From contig NC_092872.1 of NCBI RefSeq assembly GCF_028372415.1, positions 518,196,224 through 518,260,223 on the forward strand: a DNA stretch of 64,000 bases. The letters run 5' to 3'. Both the position numbers and the translations under genes were made by a program. Positions 42,890 through 55,000 of this stretch are shown piece after piece. A model generated the notes under the pieces. That model did not search any database, was not told the DNA's origin, and worked only from the letters and a program-made list of their open reading frames with translations. The DNA comes from Notamacropus eugenii. Lineage: Eukaryota > Chordata > Mammalia > Diprotodontia > Macropodidae. Each line of letters begins with the position of its first letter. Within the stretch, counting starts at the first letter, position 1.

Positions 42890-43140
42890 GCAGAATTAGA
42901 GAAGATTTGAGTCAGAAAGGACCTTTCAACATAGAATGTCAGAGCTTGGAGGGACTTGCAGAATGTCAGCACTGGAAAGGACTCTCCAACCTTGAATATA
43001 GAATGTCAGAATGTAGAATGAGGGACCTGGAAGAAGGATGTTAGAACCTAGAATGTCAGGGCTGGGGAGGGATATTCATATACAATGACAGAGCTTGGAA
43101 GAACACTGAAGAATTGAGAGTTAAATATAGAAAGAGTTGA
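42890..43140 (-). repeat. degenerate tandem array of a MIR3-tail module
   Basis: At least five spaced copies of 'tagaatgtcagagctt/ctgg' occur at 42930, 42961, 43002, 43047 and 43085. They are the antisense MIR3 tail with variable spacers. Confidence 0.6.
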
Positions 43141-43900
43141 GAGAGCTAGAAATGGCCTTATTATGGGTTGCATTATCTAACACTCAAATCCATCCTCTCC
43201 TGTATAATTCTCTGATGTTGCTACCTGTCTTGTCTCCCTGACTAGACAAGACAGTAAACTCTTAAGGAAGGGTTGGTGGAGCCTGGGATCTGAGATACTG
43301 CCAGAGAAGAGCAAGGAAGTCTTAGTTGCTTTGCCAGCACTCCCTCCAGCCCCCCGCCCCCAGCTCTCCAGTTCTGGTTCCTTAGGTTCATCAGCACCTT
43401 TTCCTCTTTCCCTCATCTTGCTCCCTTCTCCCATGGAGACCAACCCACTTTCTTCAGTGGTCATATAATACAAATCTCCAAGTGTAGGCCTGGTCTAAGC
43501 CCCAAGGTCAGGGTGTTTCATTCCACTATATCTCATAATTGTTCTCTCTTTTCAGACTGAAAGCACAGATAGTCCTAAACTTTTGGAGACCAAGGCCCCT
43601 GGGGAACCAGTTACTCCTTTTCCTGGAGTGAATCCAGTCTTCAGTATTGGAATGAGAGATCACAAATAGGAGAAAGGGAAAGGATGTAGGAAAAACAAAA
43701 CTCATCTACTAGGTGTGGGTTCCTGGAAGGGGAGTTCTACTTCCTCTGCAACATCTAGCTCAGTAAATTAAGTAGGCATATTGAGCCAATTTGAAGGAAT
43801 TTTTTCTTTGGGCTGGATGGACACCTGTCCTTCTGGGTGAGGGGTAGTTTTGTTTGGTGGCAGAAGGGACTAGAAGGAATATTTGTACCCTTAGGGAAAG
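43140..43900. other. intron 1, nothing clear
   Basis: No repeat assigned and no exon-like peptide. Confidence 0.35.
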
Positions 43901-44100
43901 GGCTGTAACCCATTTTGGTATCATGGACTCCCTTCCCTTCTGGTACTGCCTATGGACAACTTCTGAGAATGATTTTTTTAAATGCATAAAATAAAAAGGA
44001 ATATTCCTCAAAAAGGAAACCAGTTACTGAAATATTAATCAGGATATTAAAATTTCCAGAGTCCCCTCTGAAATCTCTCTATGAACCCTGCCTTTGAGGG
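43900..44100 (-). repeat. unnamed repeat D, copy 4
   Basis: 'ggtatcatggactcccttcc', 'atgatttttttaaatgcata' and 'ctctatgaaccctgcctttg'. Confidence 0.55.
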
Positions 44101-44545
44101 ACTTGAATCCTTCCCAAATAAGGATTTCAGGATTCCCTCCAAAAGATTCAGTGAGCAGGACATGGATGCCACAGGAGAGGCTGTTGCTCAGTTCTTAGTA
44201 ACAAAGGCTTCTCTGTCCCAGGGCCTGGTGTGAAATTTATTTCAGCAATGAATCTGGTGCTGGCTTAGGAGGGGTGTGAGAGTTAAGGGAGGAAAGAGGG
44301 AGACTGAGTTTCTCTATCAGTCCTACATCACTCTCTCATTAGGAGCTTGGTGACAGTCACCCTGAGGCTTGTGGACTAGTATGGCCGGTCATACTTAGGA
44401 GTGTAGAATGAATGTCAGATCTAGATGAGTATTTAGAACATAAAATCATGCTATGCTATAGATTTAAAGCTGGAAAAACTTTTAGGAGTCCTTCATTTAA
44501 GTTGCCTCAGGGTCACTGATGTCTTCAAGTATAAGGATTCCCCCT
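44100..44545. other. intron 1, nothing clear
   Basis: Contains a weak MIR3-tail-like trace near 44410-44500. Otherwise unassigned. Confidence 0.35.
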
Positions 44546-45125
44546 TTAAATGTTTTTGTAAAATTTATTTTGGCATCACCTTCATTTCCACATTTTTATT
44601 CTTTCCCCCTCCTCTGCCCCAAGTGTCATCCCCCATAACAGAAAATGAGAGAAAACAAAGCAGTTGTAGAACTAACCAGTATAAACAATGTTCTGCTCTC
44701 ATAGTCTCCCACCTCTGCAAAAGGAAAGAGGGAGGTGCATTTTTTTATTTTATCAAAATTTTTCTTTGGGACCAAACTTGGTCATTAAAATTACTGAGTG
44801 TTGAGATACTTTTAAAAATCTAGACTTATAGTATGTATTGTTTCCATATTTCTGATTATTTCACTTATTTCACGTACTTTTCTTTGTTTCTTATTCATCA
44901 TTTCTTGTAGTACAATAATATGCCTTACATTCATAGGTCATAATTTGTTTAGCTTATCCCCAGTTGTTGGACATCTACTTTCTTGTCATTAAAAAAGGTG
45001 CTGTTTGACATATTTTGGTGCATATGGGGCCTCTCTTCTCATCTTCAACCTTCTTGTGGTTTATACCTAGCAGTGGAATCTCTGGGGCAAAGGGCATAGA
45101 TGTTGTAGCCATGTAGCATGAGAAC
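44545..45125 (-). mobile_element. L1 3' region (ORF2 C-terminus and 3' UTR)
   Basis: Plus strand 'cattcataggtcataatttg', 'ccccagttgttggacatcta' and 'cctagcagtggaatctctgg' are the antisense of the L1 ORF2 end. The 3' UTR lies at 44545-44720 ('tcatcccccataacagaaaa'). Confidence 0.75.
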
Positions 45126-45439
45126 CCCTTTTTAATATAGAAAAATTTCATGTATCCCCACATGATAACATGTTGTACTGTTGCTATTTGTTGATGGAGA
45201 AGACATGTACTGATGTGCACTATGAATTCAAGAATGAATTTAATTTTGGTTTGTTAGAATAAATGTCTATATATTTGAAGAATAGTAATCCATATAAATA
45301 TAATGTGGAATGATTTAGTCTTTAGAATGTATGTTTGCTGAATGAAGATGAAAATACTTGGTATATATATGAATTTGTGAGCCTCTGCGGGCTCACAGTA
45401 GCAGCTTGACAGTTGGCCATTCTTCTGTTGTCCTGATCC

Positions 45440-45605
45440 CTGGTGTCCACTGCCCACTGGTTGGGAACTGCTGAACTAACAGAATCCCCTCATTTTACAG
45501 ATGAGGAAAGAAAACCTAGGTAACAAGTACCAGAGTAGGGATTTGGACCCATGCCCTTTAATTATAAAATAATTGTCTTTTCCACCATGCCAAACGTATT
45601 ACCTC
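45440..45605 (-). repeat. antisense MIR-like fragment
   Basis: 'cctcattttacagatgagga' and 'aattgtcttttccaccatgc'. Confidence 0.55.
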
Positions 45606-45899
45606 TAACAGAGACTGTCAGTCAGAAGGTACTGTAGAATATAGACATAAGAATGTTAGAGTATAGGATGTTGTGGTTGTGTGGTTTGACCATGGCATCA
45701 GAGAGATGATGACATGACTTACAAGTGAATTGGATTTGAGTGAGGGAGGGCAGTGCCAAGTCACCAGTCTTTCTTTCTCCTCTCATAGGATGTTCATATT
45801 CATAGAAACCGTCAAACAGAACATTTTTAAAATGTTAGAGCTGAAAGTACCCTTAGAGCATATAAGGGACCATAGAACATAGACTCCCTGAATCTGCAT

Positions 45900-46075
45900 G
45901 ATGCTGAAAGAATGCAACCTGTATTCAAATCGTTGGCTCTGCTACTTACTGCCTGTGTGACCTTGGGCAAGTCATTTCTTCCCTGTGGGACTCACTTTCC
46001 TTATGTGTAACATGAAGGAGGGTTTGGGATTGGACTGGTTGACTTTTCAGGTCCTTTCCAGCTCTAATCTCTGAT
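45900..46075 (+). repeat. MIR/MIR3, well preserved
   Basis: 'ttggctctgctacttactgc', 'gtgtgaccttgggcaagtca' and 'gtcctttccagctctaatct'. Confidence 0.75.
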
Positions 46076-46499
46076 CCACAGGTGAAACTTCAGAGGTCTT
46101 CTAGTTGAGCCCTAACAGAAATGTTTTGTCCAACACACTCTGGACACATTAGTGGTCCTCCAGCTTCACTTTGAAAGCCTTCATTGAAAGAGAGCCTAGT
46201 ACCTCCAGAGTCAGTCCGATCTATTTTTGGGCAGCTCTTAACTGTGAGGAATATGTTGAATATGTTTGCCTCTGAAGTTTCTCCCTCTTGTTCTTAGTTC
46301 TGCTGTCTGAACCCAATCAGAGCAAACTGAATTCCTGCTCCACACGATATCCTTTCAGATATAGTAATCATGTGTTCTCTTTCCTCATTCCATGATCATA
46401 GCTCTGACATAGGGTATCTCATAGAGCATAGAGTGTCAGAGCTGGAACAGAGTATAGAATGTTAGAAAGGAGAATGATTTTACATATTGTCTGGTCCAG

Positions 46500-46566
46500 G
46501 GTTCTTAATTTAGGATCTGAGACTATTTTGTAAAAAATACTTTGATAATGATTTCTGAAAATTTTA

Positions 46567-46617
<51 letters not shown>

Positions 46618-46815
46618 ATATGTATATATATATATATATATAAAATTTAATCAGCAAGCATTTATTTCCTCTCCCTCCCTATCCATCTTCCACTGCAGTA
46701 TTAATTAATATATTTCGATAAAATTGGCTTCCTTTATAATCCTAAGTATTTTATAGGTTTAAAACTATTCTTTTGCGAAGGTGTTCATGGTACAGAAACA
46801 ACTCCTGGGCTAGGT
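46500..46815 (+). repeat. unnamed repeat D, copy 5, containing an AT/TG microsatellite
   Basis: 'gggttcttaatttaggatct', then a TA/TG tract at 46567-46642, then 'ttcctttataatcctaagta' and 'attcttttgcgaaggtgttc'. The microsatellite separates the two parts of the element. Confidence 0.6.
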
Positions 46816-47084
46816 CAGTTCTTTTGTCCTAGAGTAAAGGACAAACAGATGAAGTAATTTGCTGAAGGTTCCTGATCAAGTCAGTGGAGAAGTACCCTAG
46901 GGTCTGTCACAATTTCTCCTGTGGGTCTGCCTTAGTATAATTGTTGCCCTAATACCCAGCTGTTGAATAGCTACATATAATTGTGGTCTTACATCCTATG
47001 AAGGAGGGGTATGATGTGAGAGATCGTAGGAAGGTGCTGTATCCCCCATTGATGTTTGAAATTCCTCTGTAGAAGTTTATCATA

Positions 47085-47250
47085 GAGGAGGAAAGGACCT
47101 TAAAGTACATCAAGTCCAACCTCATTTACAAATGAGGAAACTGAGGCTCAGTTAGGTTAAATGACTTACTCAGGCCTGCACAAATAGTAAGTGCCTGAAG
47201 TAGGATTTGAACACAGGTCTTGATTTCCTATCCATTACATTCCGTTAGGT
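47085..47250 (-). repeat. MIR, antisense
   Basis: 'aaatgaggaaactgaggctc' and 'gtaggatttgaacacaggtc'. Confidence 0.65.
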
Positions 47251-47363
47251 TAAGCATTGGCATCCTTGAGTTTTTCTTTTACAGCATTACTGTGCCCTGG
47301 GTTATGGCATCTATTGTCTTTAATATCTTTATGTGAAATAAATGATTTCCAGGGAGGACACAG

Positions 47364-47374
47364 TTGTGTGTGTA

Positions 47375-47409
<35 letters not shown>
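47364..47409 (+). repeat. (TG)n(AG)n microsatellite
   Basis: TG run passing directly into an AG run. Confidence 0.95.
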
Positions 47410-47955
47410 ATGTATGTTTGGGGATCATGATAGCTAAGAAGGGGTCTTTTGGGACAGGATCCAAATCCTTGTAGTTTGTTTGCTTGGAGCTTTCTAGATG
47501 AAATGCAGAGAACAGGCTTGGAACAGAAGGGGACAAGGGGTGGGTGTGGTGATGATGATAAAGGAGACAAAATCAGAGAGAGTGGGTAAAGGGAGAGGAA
47601 GATGAGATGGCCAAGGGACAAGAGACCCATGCTGCTTCTCCCCAGCAATCTCTCACTCTATTATTTATCCTCGTACCAGGATCCTTCATCCATCAGTCAA
47701 GGAGATGGCTTCTGGCCAAGATACTGTTCACAGCTCTGCCTGGCCAGTGCTGACTCCTAGCTCCCCAGCTTTCTCTCCGTGTGTTATGTCTTTGTTGCTA
47801 CTTAGCACCAGCTGCTGCAGACGCTGAAATTCCAGTTACTTTTTCTCTTTCAATTGTCCAGAGCTCCATGTAAGTAGTCACAGTGCCTTAGGACTCAGCG
47901 TTAGTGTTGAAAGTGAGCTGACAATCTAGAACCTAGAGTGGAAAATGCTAGAGCT
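47410..47955. other. intron 1, nothing clear
   Basis: 47640-47880 appears single-copy. No exon-like peptide. Confidence 0.35.
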
Positions 47956-47959
47956 GGGA

Positions 47960-48130
47960 AGAAGGTGTAGGACTGGGGAAAGAGCCTGACTAGACTTAGG
48001 AAACCCAGGCTGAAATCCTGCCTGGAGCAAGTGATCTGTGTCTTCCTTTGGCAAATGGGGATAATAATACTTAGACCAGCTGCTCTCACAGGAATGTTGA
48101 AAAGAAAGTACTTTATAAACTTTAACGTGC
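47960..48130 (+). repeat. MIR
   Basis: 'gcaaatggggataataatac' and 'agaaagtactttataaactt'. Confidence 0.5.
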
Positions 48131-48504
48131 TCATAAATTGAGTTTATTTTTTATTTAAAAATATTAGAGTTGTGTAGGAGACCCTTGAATGGTGAATATG
48201 ATCTTGTAAATGCCCTTAGAACATGGAACATAGGATATAACAACTGGAAAAGAATTTAGAACATTAAATGTTAGAAGGAAGAAGATCAATTTCTACCTTT
48301 TCATGCCATAAGAGGGATCATTAAATTGGTTAGTGGCAGAGCTGGCATTAGAATCTGAATTCCCAGGTCAGTGATTTTTTCTTTACTCTATAATCAGGAA
48401 GGAGTAAGGTAGAATAATTGCTGCCCTTATCACTGGTCCTAGAAACTTTCCCTGGCTGTGTTCCCAAACGTGGGGTTCTGGTTAGATCTAGTTCTTGGTA
48501 GGTT

Positions 48505-48745
48505 GAATGTGGAGGCAGATGAAGTGCTGGACCTGGAGTCAGAATCCAGTCTTATAGTTCCTAGCTATCTTACCCTGGGCAAGTCACTGAACTTCAGTTT
48601 CCATTTGTAAAATGGAGATAATATAGCACGTGCCACCCGCTGGTACTGTGAGGACCAGATGAAATAATATCTGTAAAATGCTTAGCTTAGGGCCTGGCAC
48701 ATAGTAGGTGATCAGTAAATCCCTGTTTCCTTTCTTGAACAACTT
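48505..48745 (+). repeat. MIR, nearly complete
   Basis: 'cttaccctgggcaagtcact', 'tttgtaaaatggagataata' and 'gcctggcacatagtaggtga'. Confidence 0.8.
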
Positions 48746-49150
48746 TGATGCCAGCCAACTGCAGATGACCTTGCTTCCTCCTTGGTAGAGGGTAGCTACC
48801 CTCTACTTATGTCCTTAGTCCCTTCCACACCCATCTCCTTTGTTCTGTCCATCTTCAATTTCTCCCATATGGATTCCCTTGATTTTGTCAATTTCTTGAC
48901 CTATTGTCAAGAATTTTTCCTCTTTTCCTGTCATATTAATAGAATAATTTACACTTCTAGCATCCATATTCATGCTACCTATTTATTTCTTTCTCTTAAA
49001 ATCTGGTTTCCATCCTTTCCACTCAACAGAAACTTCTTTCTTCAAGGTTGTCAGCAGTCCCTTTACTGCTGAATTCAATGGGTTTTTTCTTGTTTTCTTT
49101 TTTCTTGACTTCTCTAGCTTTAGACACATGTTGGCCACTTTTCCAAGATC
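48745..49150 (+). mobile_element. L2-clade LINE, reverse-transcriptase N-terminal relic
   Basis: One frame at 48990-49130 reads LKSGFHPFHSTETSFFKVV and EFNGFFLVFFFLDFSSF. This matches the L2-clade segment LQSGFHPHHSTETALLKVT...LLDLSAAF. It is upstream in the protein from the part preserved at 27540-28800. It ends where repeat D copy 6 begins. Confidence 0.8.
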
Positions 49151-49154
49151 AGGA

Positions 49155-49315
49155 ATTCTTAACATTGGGTCTCCTTACTTGTTTTTTTTTTAGAAAATAT
49201 TTAGGTAAATTTTAATAAATTAACTTCCTTTATAATCCCATTTATTTTTTTTTTATGAACTTAAAAACTTTATTCTGAGAAGGGTCTGAGAAAGGGGTCT
49301 ATGACACAACTAACA
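49155..49315 (+). repeat. unnamed repeat D, copy 6
   Basis: 'ggaattcttaacattgggtc', 'cttcctttataatcccattt' and 'ttctgagaagggtctgagaa'. Confidence 0.6.
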
Positions 49316-49489
49316 ATAAAGAGACACAGGCCTCGATGTTCTCTCCTAATTTTCTTCTTTCCTCAGGGTTTGTTCATTTCAGTTTGCTCTGCTATACCGT
49401 CAGTCTTTTGCCCCTTAAATACAGGTATTTTCACCTCTACCCTTCATGGTTCTCCTCAGGACCCTTTATTTTCTTTCCTTTTCCTCTTT

Positions 49490-49725
49490 GAGTTGGAGTC
49501 AAGAAGATATGGGTTCAAATCCCCAGGAACTTAACTAGTTTTATAAGCCTGGGCCAAACTCTTACAATCTCTCAGCTTCTTATTCCTTATTTGTGAAAAT
49601 GGGGATAATAGTAGTACCTACTTGTAGGATACTCAAATGCGGATCAAATGAGGTCATAGGTATATAGGGGCTTGGAAACCTTTAGTACTGTATAAAATGC
49701 AGACTATTACTATCATCTCATTTTC
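49490..49725 (+). repeat. MIR
   Basis: 'atgggttcaaatccccagga', 'atttgtgaaaatggggataa' and 'tataaaatgcagactattac'. Confidence 0.65.
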
Positions 49726-50270
49726 TTCATCTTTTTGGATGGGGGTAAGTGGAACCAATCCTTGGGCAAGTCTGTATCCTATTACTTAATATTCTATGGA
49801 CTGTTATACAGGTAGACAAAACATCTGAATTTTTATGGTTGAATAAAAGCATTAGGCTCCAAGCTCCTCTTCTGAAGGCTCACTGAGTGTATCCTCACCT
49901 TCAGCAGCAGACAGGTAACAGAGATGCACCTCCTTGGTCCCCGCATGCTTTTAATTGGCTTAGGAGAGAAAACTTTTTGTTTCATGTAGTTTGAAGATTA
50001 TGAATATTTGGGTTGGTGGCATCTATTAAAAACATTATTGTTTCTCTTGTCTCCAAGTAGCTCTTTAAGAACATATTTATATCCACACTACCTAAGAGAA
50101 TGCCTTTTATAGAATATGTACTTGTTGAAATTATATCATGGGCTTTTTGAAATGTTTAAATGAATGCAAAAGTCATATTTGGAATGAAGAGACATATTTG
50201 ATGTCCTGTAACGTGTTGTTTGCACCACTCTACTGGCAGTGAGCACCTTTTGTTTCTTGATGTTATTATT
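49725..50270. other. intron 1, nothing clear
   Basis: No repeat or exon recognised. Confidence 0.35.
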
Positions 50271-50274
50271 TGTG

Positions 50275-50410
50275 CATATTTTATCTCCCTTTGCTTTGCA
50301 GCAAGCTTCTTGGGGGTAGAGACTGTCTTGTTCATCTCTGTGTGACCCCCAGTACCCAGCAAAGACTGTTACAAATAGTAATACCTAAGAACTGTTGAAT
50401 GAATGAATTT
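50275..50410 (+). repeat. L2 3' end
   Basis: 'cttgggggtagagactgtct', 'cagtacccagcaaagactgt' and 'ctgttgaatgaatgaat'. Confidence 0.7.
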
Positions 50411-50469
50411 GTATTCTCAACTGGAGGTTTCTGGGAATGCGAGCCTCATTTGGTGAGGTAAGATGGTAT

Positions 50470-50670
50470 TCCCTTCCTGTGGTATAGTGGAAAAGGTGCT
50501 GGTTTTGGAGGCAGAGGACTTGGGATTCAAGTTCTGGACCTGCCATTGACCAGCAGATCATTGAGTAGATCATGTTTTCTCTTTGGACCTCAGTTTCCTA
50601 CTCTGTAAAGTGAGATAGTTGGATGATATCCAAGGTTCCTCCCCTTCTTGCATTCTGGGATCCTGGGAGA
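50470..50670 (+). repeat. MIR3-type SINE, good copy
   Basis: 'gtggtatagtggaaaaggtg', 'tgggattcaagttctggacc' and 'gttggatgatatccaaggtt'. Confidence 0.75.
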
Positions 50671-50991
50671 CAGAGGGGCTTTTGCTGTCATGGTCCATGG
50701 TACACCTGGGGCCAGATTCCCATCATCCTGCTTGCAGATTGGACTAAAGAACAGCTAATGGCTCTGACATTTTAGGAAAGGAATTGGTTTCTTTGCTCCC
50801 TGAGGGACCATGTATTGGAACTTGGGAGTTTCAAGTGGGCATTACATCTATTTAAACCACACTTCAAACAAAGAACAAAACTATATTATTTAAAATAACT
50901 TCTGTTTCAAAGCTGGGCTTAGGATCTAAACCTCTCTGGAAAGAAGCTCTCAAATTCTGAATTCTGGGGTTTTTGCTTTGTGTTAGTGCTG

Positions 50992-50993
<2 letters not shown>
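50670..50993. other. single-copy-looking intron sequence
   Basis: No repeat recognised. Candidate conserved block around 50690-50930 ('aaaccacacttcaaacaaag'). Confidence 0.3.

Positions 50994-51050
<57 letters not shown>
50994..51050 (+). repeat. (GT)n microsatellite
   Basis: Pure GT run of about 28 units followed by a T-rich stretch. Confidence 0.97.
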
Positions 51051-51056
<6 letters not shown>

Positions 51057-51194
51057 TTCTTTTTTTTAAGACTACCTCTCTTTAGTAGCCATTCCCAGTT
51101 GTGATTGGCTCGGGAGCTTTAACCTTCTGTGTTTTGCCAACCTGAGCCAGTTTCTTTCCCCTTAGGCAACTTAGTTTTGTTGGTTTGTTTGTTA

Positions 51195-51400
51195 GCTTTA
51201 GCTAACATTTATTTATATGGAGATCCCTATGTGCCAGGCACTGTGCTAAGTGCTTATTTGAGCCTCAAAATAACCCTGGGAGGTAGGTACTATTATTGCC
51301 CTCATTTTGCAGTTAAGGAGACTGAGGCAAAGAGTTTAAATGATTTGCCTGGGGTCATACAGCTAGTTAAGTGTGCTGCTTACTGCAACTCTGCTCCTAG
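51195..51400 (-). repeat. MIR, antisense, well preserved
   Basis: 'tttagctaacatttatttat', 'tgtgccaggcactgtgctaa' and 'gttaaggagactgaggcaaa'. Confidence 0.8.
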
Positions 51401-51609
51401 GGGCTGGCCTTATTGGTTCTCAGACCTAGTGTGGATACCTGATCCCTGATTGGCTTTAGCTCTAGGGTGGGCCAGAAGTCTCACATTCAGGCAGTCCTAG
51501 CCTTAGGACTAGTCTGATAGGCTCATAGTCTTAGCCTCACCTAGTGGCATGACAGACTCTGGAGTTCTAAGGTTTTTGCAGTAGGGTTGGGTATAGTGCT
51601 GGCACCACT

Positions 51610-51790
51610 GGAAGTTTCTGAGTGCTTGGACAAATCAGGATGTCAGTTTCCTCTGAATCTCTGAAGTCTCTTTCAGTTCTCATATAAGAGGTCACTTCTC
51701 TAGGCTCAGTTTTGCCCCTTGTATTCATATAGGGGGAATAATACCTGTTGTCGGGCTGCGGTGAGGAAGCTTTTTAAATGTGAGCTATTA
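51610..51790 (+). repeat. MIR/MIR3 fragments
   Basis: 'gtctctttcagttctcatat' is a MIR3-type tail. A MIR 3' part follows with 'tttttaaatgtgagctatta'. Confidence 0.5.
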
Positions 51791-53535
51791 TTTCTCTCTG
51801 TGCCTTTTCCTTTTCCTGGTTTTGCCACATAGTATAAATATTCTGTTTTGTGCTCTAGCATCTCCCTCCTTCATGGCCCACCTTCCAAATGGGATGCAGA
51901 TGGTGTTGCTCAGAGAGAATCTGCTCCTGAAATCTATCAGGTCTGGATCCCCCATCTTCCCTCTGCTCCCCCTCTCCTCAACATATGCCAGCTCTTGGCA
52001 TTAGGGAGATCTTATTTCCAGACTTAGGGGGAGGTATGTATGATTTGAACCTGCTTACCTGCTCCTTGTTCTTCTCTGACTCCTGACATTTGGAAATTCC
52101 AGAGACTTTGGGTCCCCAGTCCTTGAGGATGCTCCAGGCTTTGCTGTTTATTTTTGTGTGGGTGACTTGGAAATTTCTATGTAAAACCCCCTGATGTTAT
52201 CCCATCAGGTAGCCCTGATGCCAGACTCAGGCTGTCCAGGCATTTGAGACTCTCTACAATCTGGACTTCACAGCTGCTTGGGTTTCCAAGTTTTATGCAT
52301 AGCTGGACGAGACTGTAACGTGTGTGGGGGCTGTGGTGTTCTCTGCTTTTTAGGGAGCTGCCATTCAGGAGAGACAAAACTAAAATCTTTTTTGGTCCTT
52401 GGAGAACTTCTGGGAACTTTGTTTCATAATTCTGGATTCTTTCTTGGGTGCCCCCATACCAATTCTCAGTTGCTGCCTCCACAGTGGACTTTTTTTTTTT
52501 TTGGTCTTGGAGCTAACGCTTAATGAGATGTCTGTGGAAGACGGAAAGAGAGACCTTCTGGGTTAGGCAATTCAAGTTCTGGGTTAGGCAATTGGCTCAA
52601 GCTTTCCTTGGGTGGTGACTGCCTTGCTTACTGTGCCTGGGTTTGTCCTCTGCATAGTTAACTGAAGTCTTTCTCCTTATTCACTTTTCCTTCTCGGATT
52701 TTCATATTTAAGGTTCCCATTCCATAGTTATCTGATCCAAGGTTGGAGTAGTAGACCAGTGTTCATTTTGGACAGGATGAGGAGCTCACAAAGACTGCCC
52801 TGCCTGGAACATTAGCTTTGGAAACTTCTACTATGGGAGTGGAGTTTTATATATATAAACAGACTGAGTCTTGCAAAATGTGAGCACCTCATGCCAGTAA
52901 GTTGTCTTTTTTTGACTCAAGAAATACATGAAAGAAAGATAAATACAAGGTGGCCCATACCCAGGAGTAGTGCAGTTCTCAGTGCTGGGGCCAATGGGTA
53001 CTGAGAATTATACATGTCTTAACCTGTTAAATGTTTAGTTTAGCTATTGTGCTCTAAATGTGAGGGTCTTGTCAGGGGATTGAAGAGTAGATTTACTACT
53101 GGGTCATGTAATTTTTGACATTTGTTGAATCCAGAAGACAACAAAAAGTTGCCACTGAGTGGAAGGATGGATCTCAGAGGTAAGGTCTTTAGAAAGGCAA
53201 GTAAAGGGATTGGAGGAGTTGGTTTTATTATGCATTCAAAAAAGCAATCAGAAGTATTTCATGGGGTGTTTGGTCATTTCATATTAAAATGATCATGATA
53301 AGCCCTTGCAAAAAGTCGATGAGAATTGGCAGCTCATGCACCAACACCTGTTGCAGAGGATCTGGAGGCAGAGAAATTGTATGAAAAACTTGTTAAGACA
53401 CTGTAAATTAAGTCACCCGGTGGAGAGGAGGGTGAAAAAATTTTATGCTTGACTTTATCTTGACTATACAGGAGATATATATATGTATGTATTGAATGAT
53501 CTTCAGTTCACATAGCTTTTATCCCTATTTCCCCC
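51790..53535. other. intron 1, long stretch without recognised repeats
   Basis: No exon-like peptide, CpG enrichment or clear repeat apart from a T run at 52489. 52560-52590 holds a direct duplication of 'gttctgggttaggcaatt' / 'gggttaggcaattggctc'. 53150-53440 is unassigned. Confidence 0.35.
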
Positions 53536-54350
53536 AGCACCCCTCCCCAATATTGCAAATAGCTTCCTAATTGGTCTTTCTTCAAGTCTGTCTCCCTTTC
53601 CTACCCCAATCCAGCCTCCATTCAGCAGCAAAAATGGTATTCCTAAGGCATACTTCTGACTTTGTTATTACTTTGCTTAGTAAGCCCCAGCCACTCCCTC
53701 TTGCCTTTTCGGTGAGGCAAGGGGATTAAATGACTTACCCAGGATAACACAGCTAGTTAAGTGTCACCAGTCTGAGGTTGGATTTGAACTCAGGTCTTCC
53801 TGACTTCAAGGCTGTTCTGGTACTTTATCCACGGTGCCACCTTACTGCCCCTCCCTTCTTGTCTTTCCCATCAAATACAGACTCCTAGCATTTAATGTCC
53901 TTTACAACCTGAGTACGTCCTATTTTTCTAGGTTTATTGCACATTCGTCATTCTGTCATCCAGTTAATTTGGTTTTTGTTATATTCTCATACAAGGCATC
54001 CTGTCTTCTCTCTATCTTTTGACAACCTATTCCTTATACCTGGAATGTACTCTCACCTAACCATGTACCAGAAATCCTAGGTTATAAACTCTACTCTAAA
54101 GCCACCTACTCTATAAGGCTTCTTTGGATTCCCTCTAGATGTTGGTGCATACCCATGAAATCAGCTTTACATTTACTTTTGTATATAATTATTTGTCTAC
54201 ATGTGGCTTCTCCCAATAAAATAAAAGCATCTTGAGGGCAAGGGCTGTGTTTCATTTTTGTCTTTGTATCCCCAAGATTTAGCACAGTATTTGACACGTA
54301 GTGGCATTTAATTAATGCTTTTTGATTAATTAAATATGACAAACACTAAG
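53535..54350 (+). mobile_element. L2 LINE 3' part split by a SINE
   Basis: 'cagcctccattcagcagcaa', 'cttatacctggaatgtactc' and 'aagcatcttgagggcaaggg', ending with 'aattaatgctttttgattaa'. A SINE interrupts at 53700-53852. Confidence 0.8.
53700..53852 (-). mobile_element. antisense tRNA-headed SINE inside an L2
   Basis: 'gatttgaactcaggtcttcc' and 'actttatccacggtgccacc' are the antisense box B region and head. L2 sequence is continuous on both sides. Confidence 0.7.
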
Positions 54351-55000
54351 TACATAATAAATGAAGTTGATTCTAGGCTAATAGACATGAAACATCCAAG
54401 TTACGATTGTGAGAATTATTTCCAAGTTAGATGTCTGTGTAGTCAGATCATTGACTTTTTAGAACGCAGTTAAATATTAGTACCAAATTGGAAGAGAGAT
54501 TGACTTGACACCCAAAGAAAGGGAGATGGATAAATGAATATTGACAGAGCCTTTCATCATTTTCTAAAGTAGTTTAACTAATGTAAAACAGTTGCCAAAA
54601 TGAGGGCAACATAAGAGCTTTGAAGCTTTCATAGGCAGCAAACCTTTATAATTGCCGAGCAAACAGAAGACAACCAAGGGCCAGACCAGTAAAAAAGATA
54701 AACTTTATAAAACCTTTCAAAGGAAGATGGTATGGTGTACAGTTACAAACATCATTGTTTTATAAAATAGTGGAGAGAAATAATTTTACTGAAAGCTTAG
54801 AGACTCAATTAAGCCAGATCTTTTCCAGAATGCAATTGGAAGAGGTCAAAGAATAAGTTATAGAAATGTTATTAACTATGTGAAAGACAACGATAGTGGA
54901 CAACATGCCATCATTCCTGGTATGTAACAAAAGGAAACTCATTATATCCTATATGTTAATATAGATAACATAGAAAAAGGATTTTAATGAATTGAGTATG
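54350..55000. other. AT-rich intron sequence
   Basis: Probably the decayed upstream part of the L1 copy that becomes recognisable after 55000. No intact frame. Confidence 0.35.

Noticed and set aside
42890..43140. CRISPR-like spaced repeats
   Set aside because: Repeats are imperfect, spacing varies and the unit is a SINE tail; the genome is mammalian.
47800..47840. REST-like site 'ttagcaccagctgctgcaga'
   Set aside because: Only the left half resembles the REST consensus; the right half does not.
53100..53450. Possible DNA transposon coding remnant
   Set aside because: Checked by eye for transposase-like peptides and found none; left as unassigned intron sequence.
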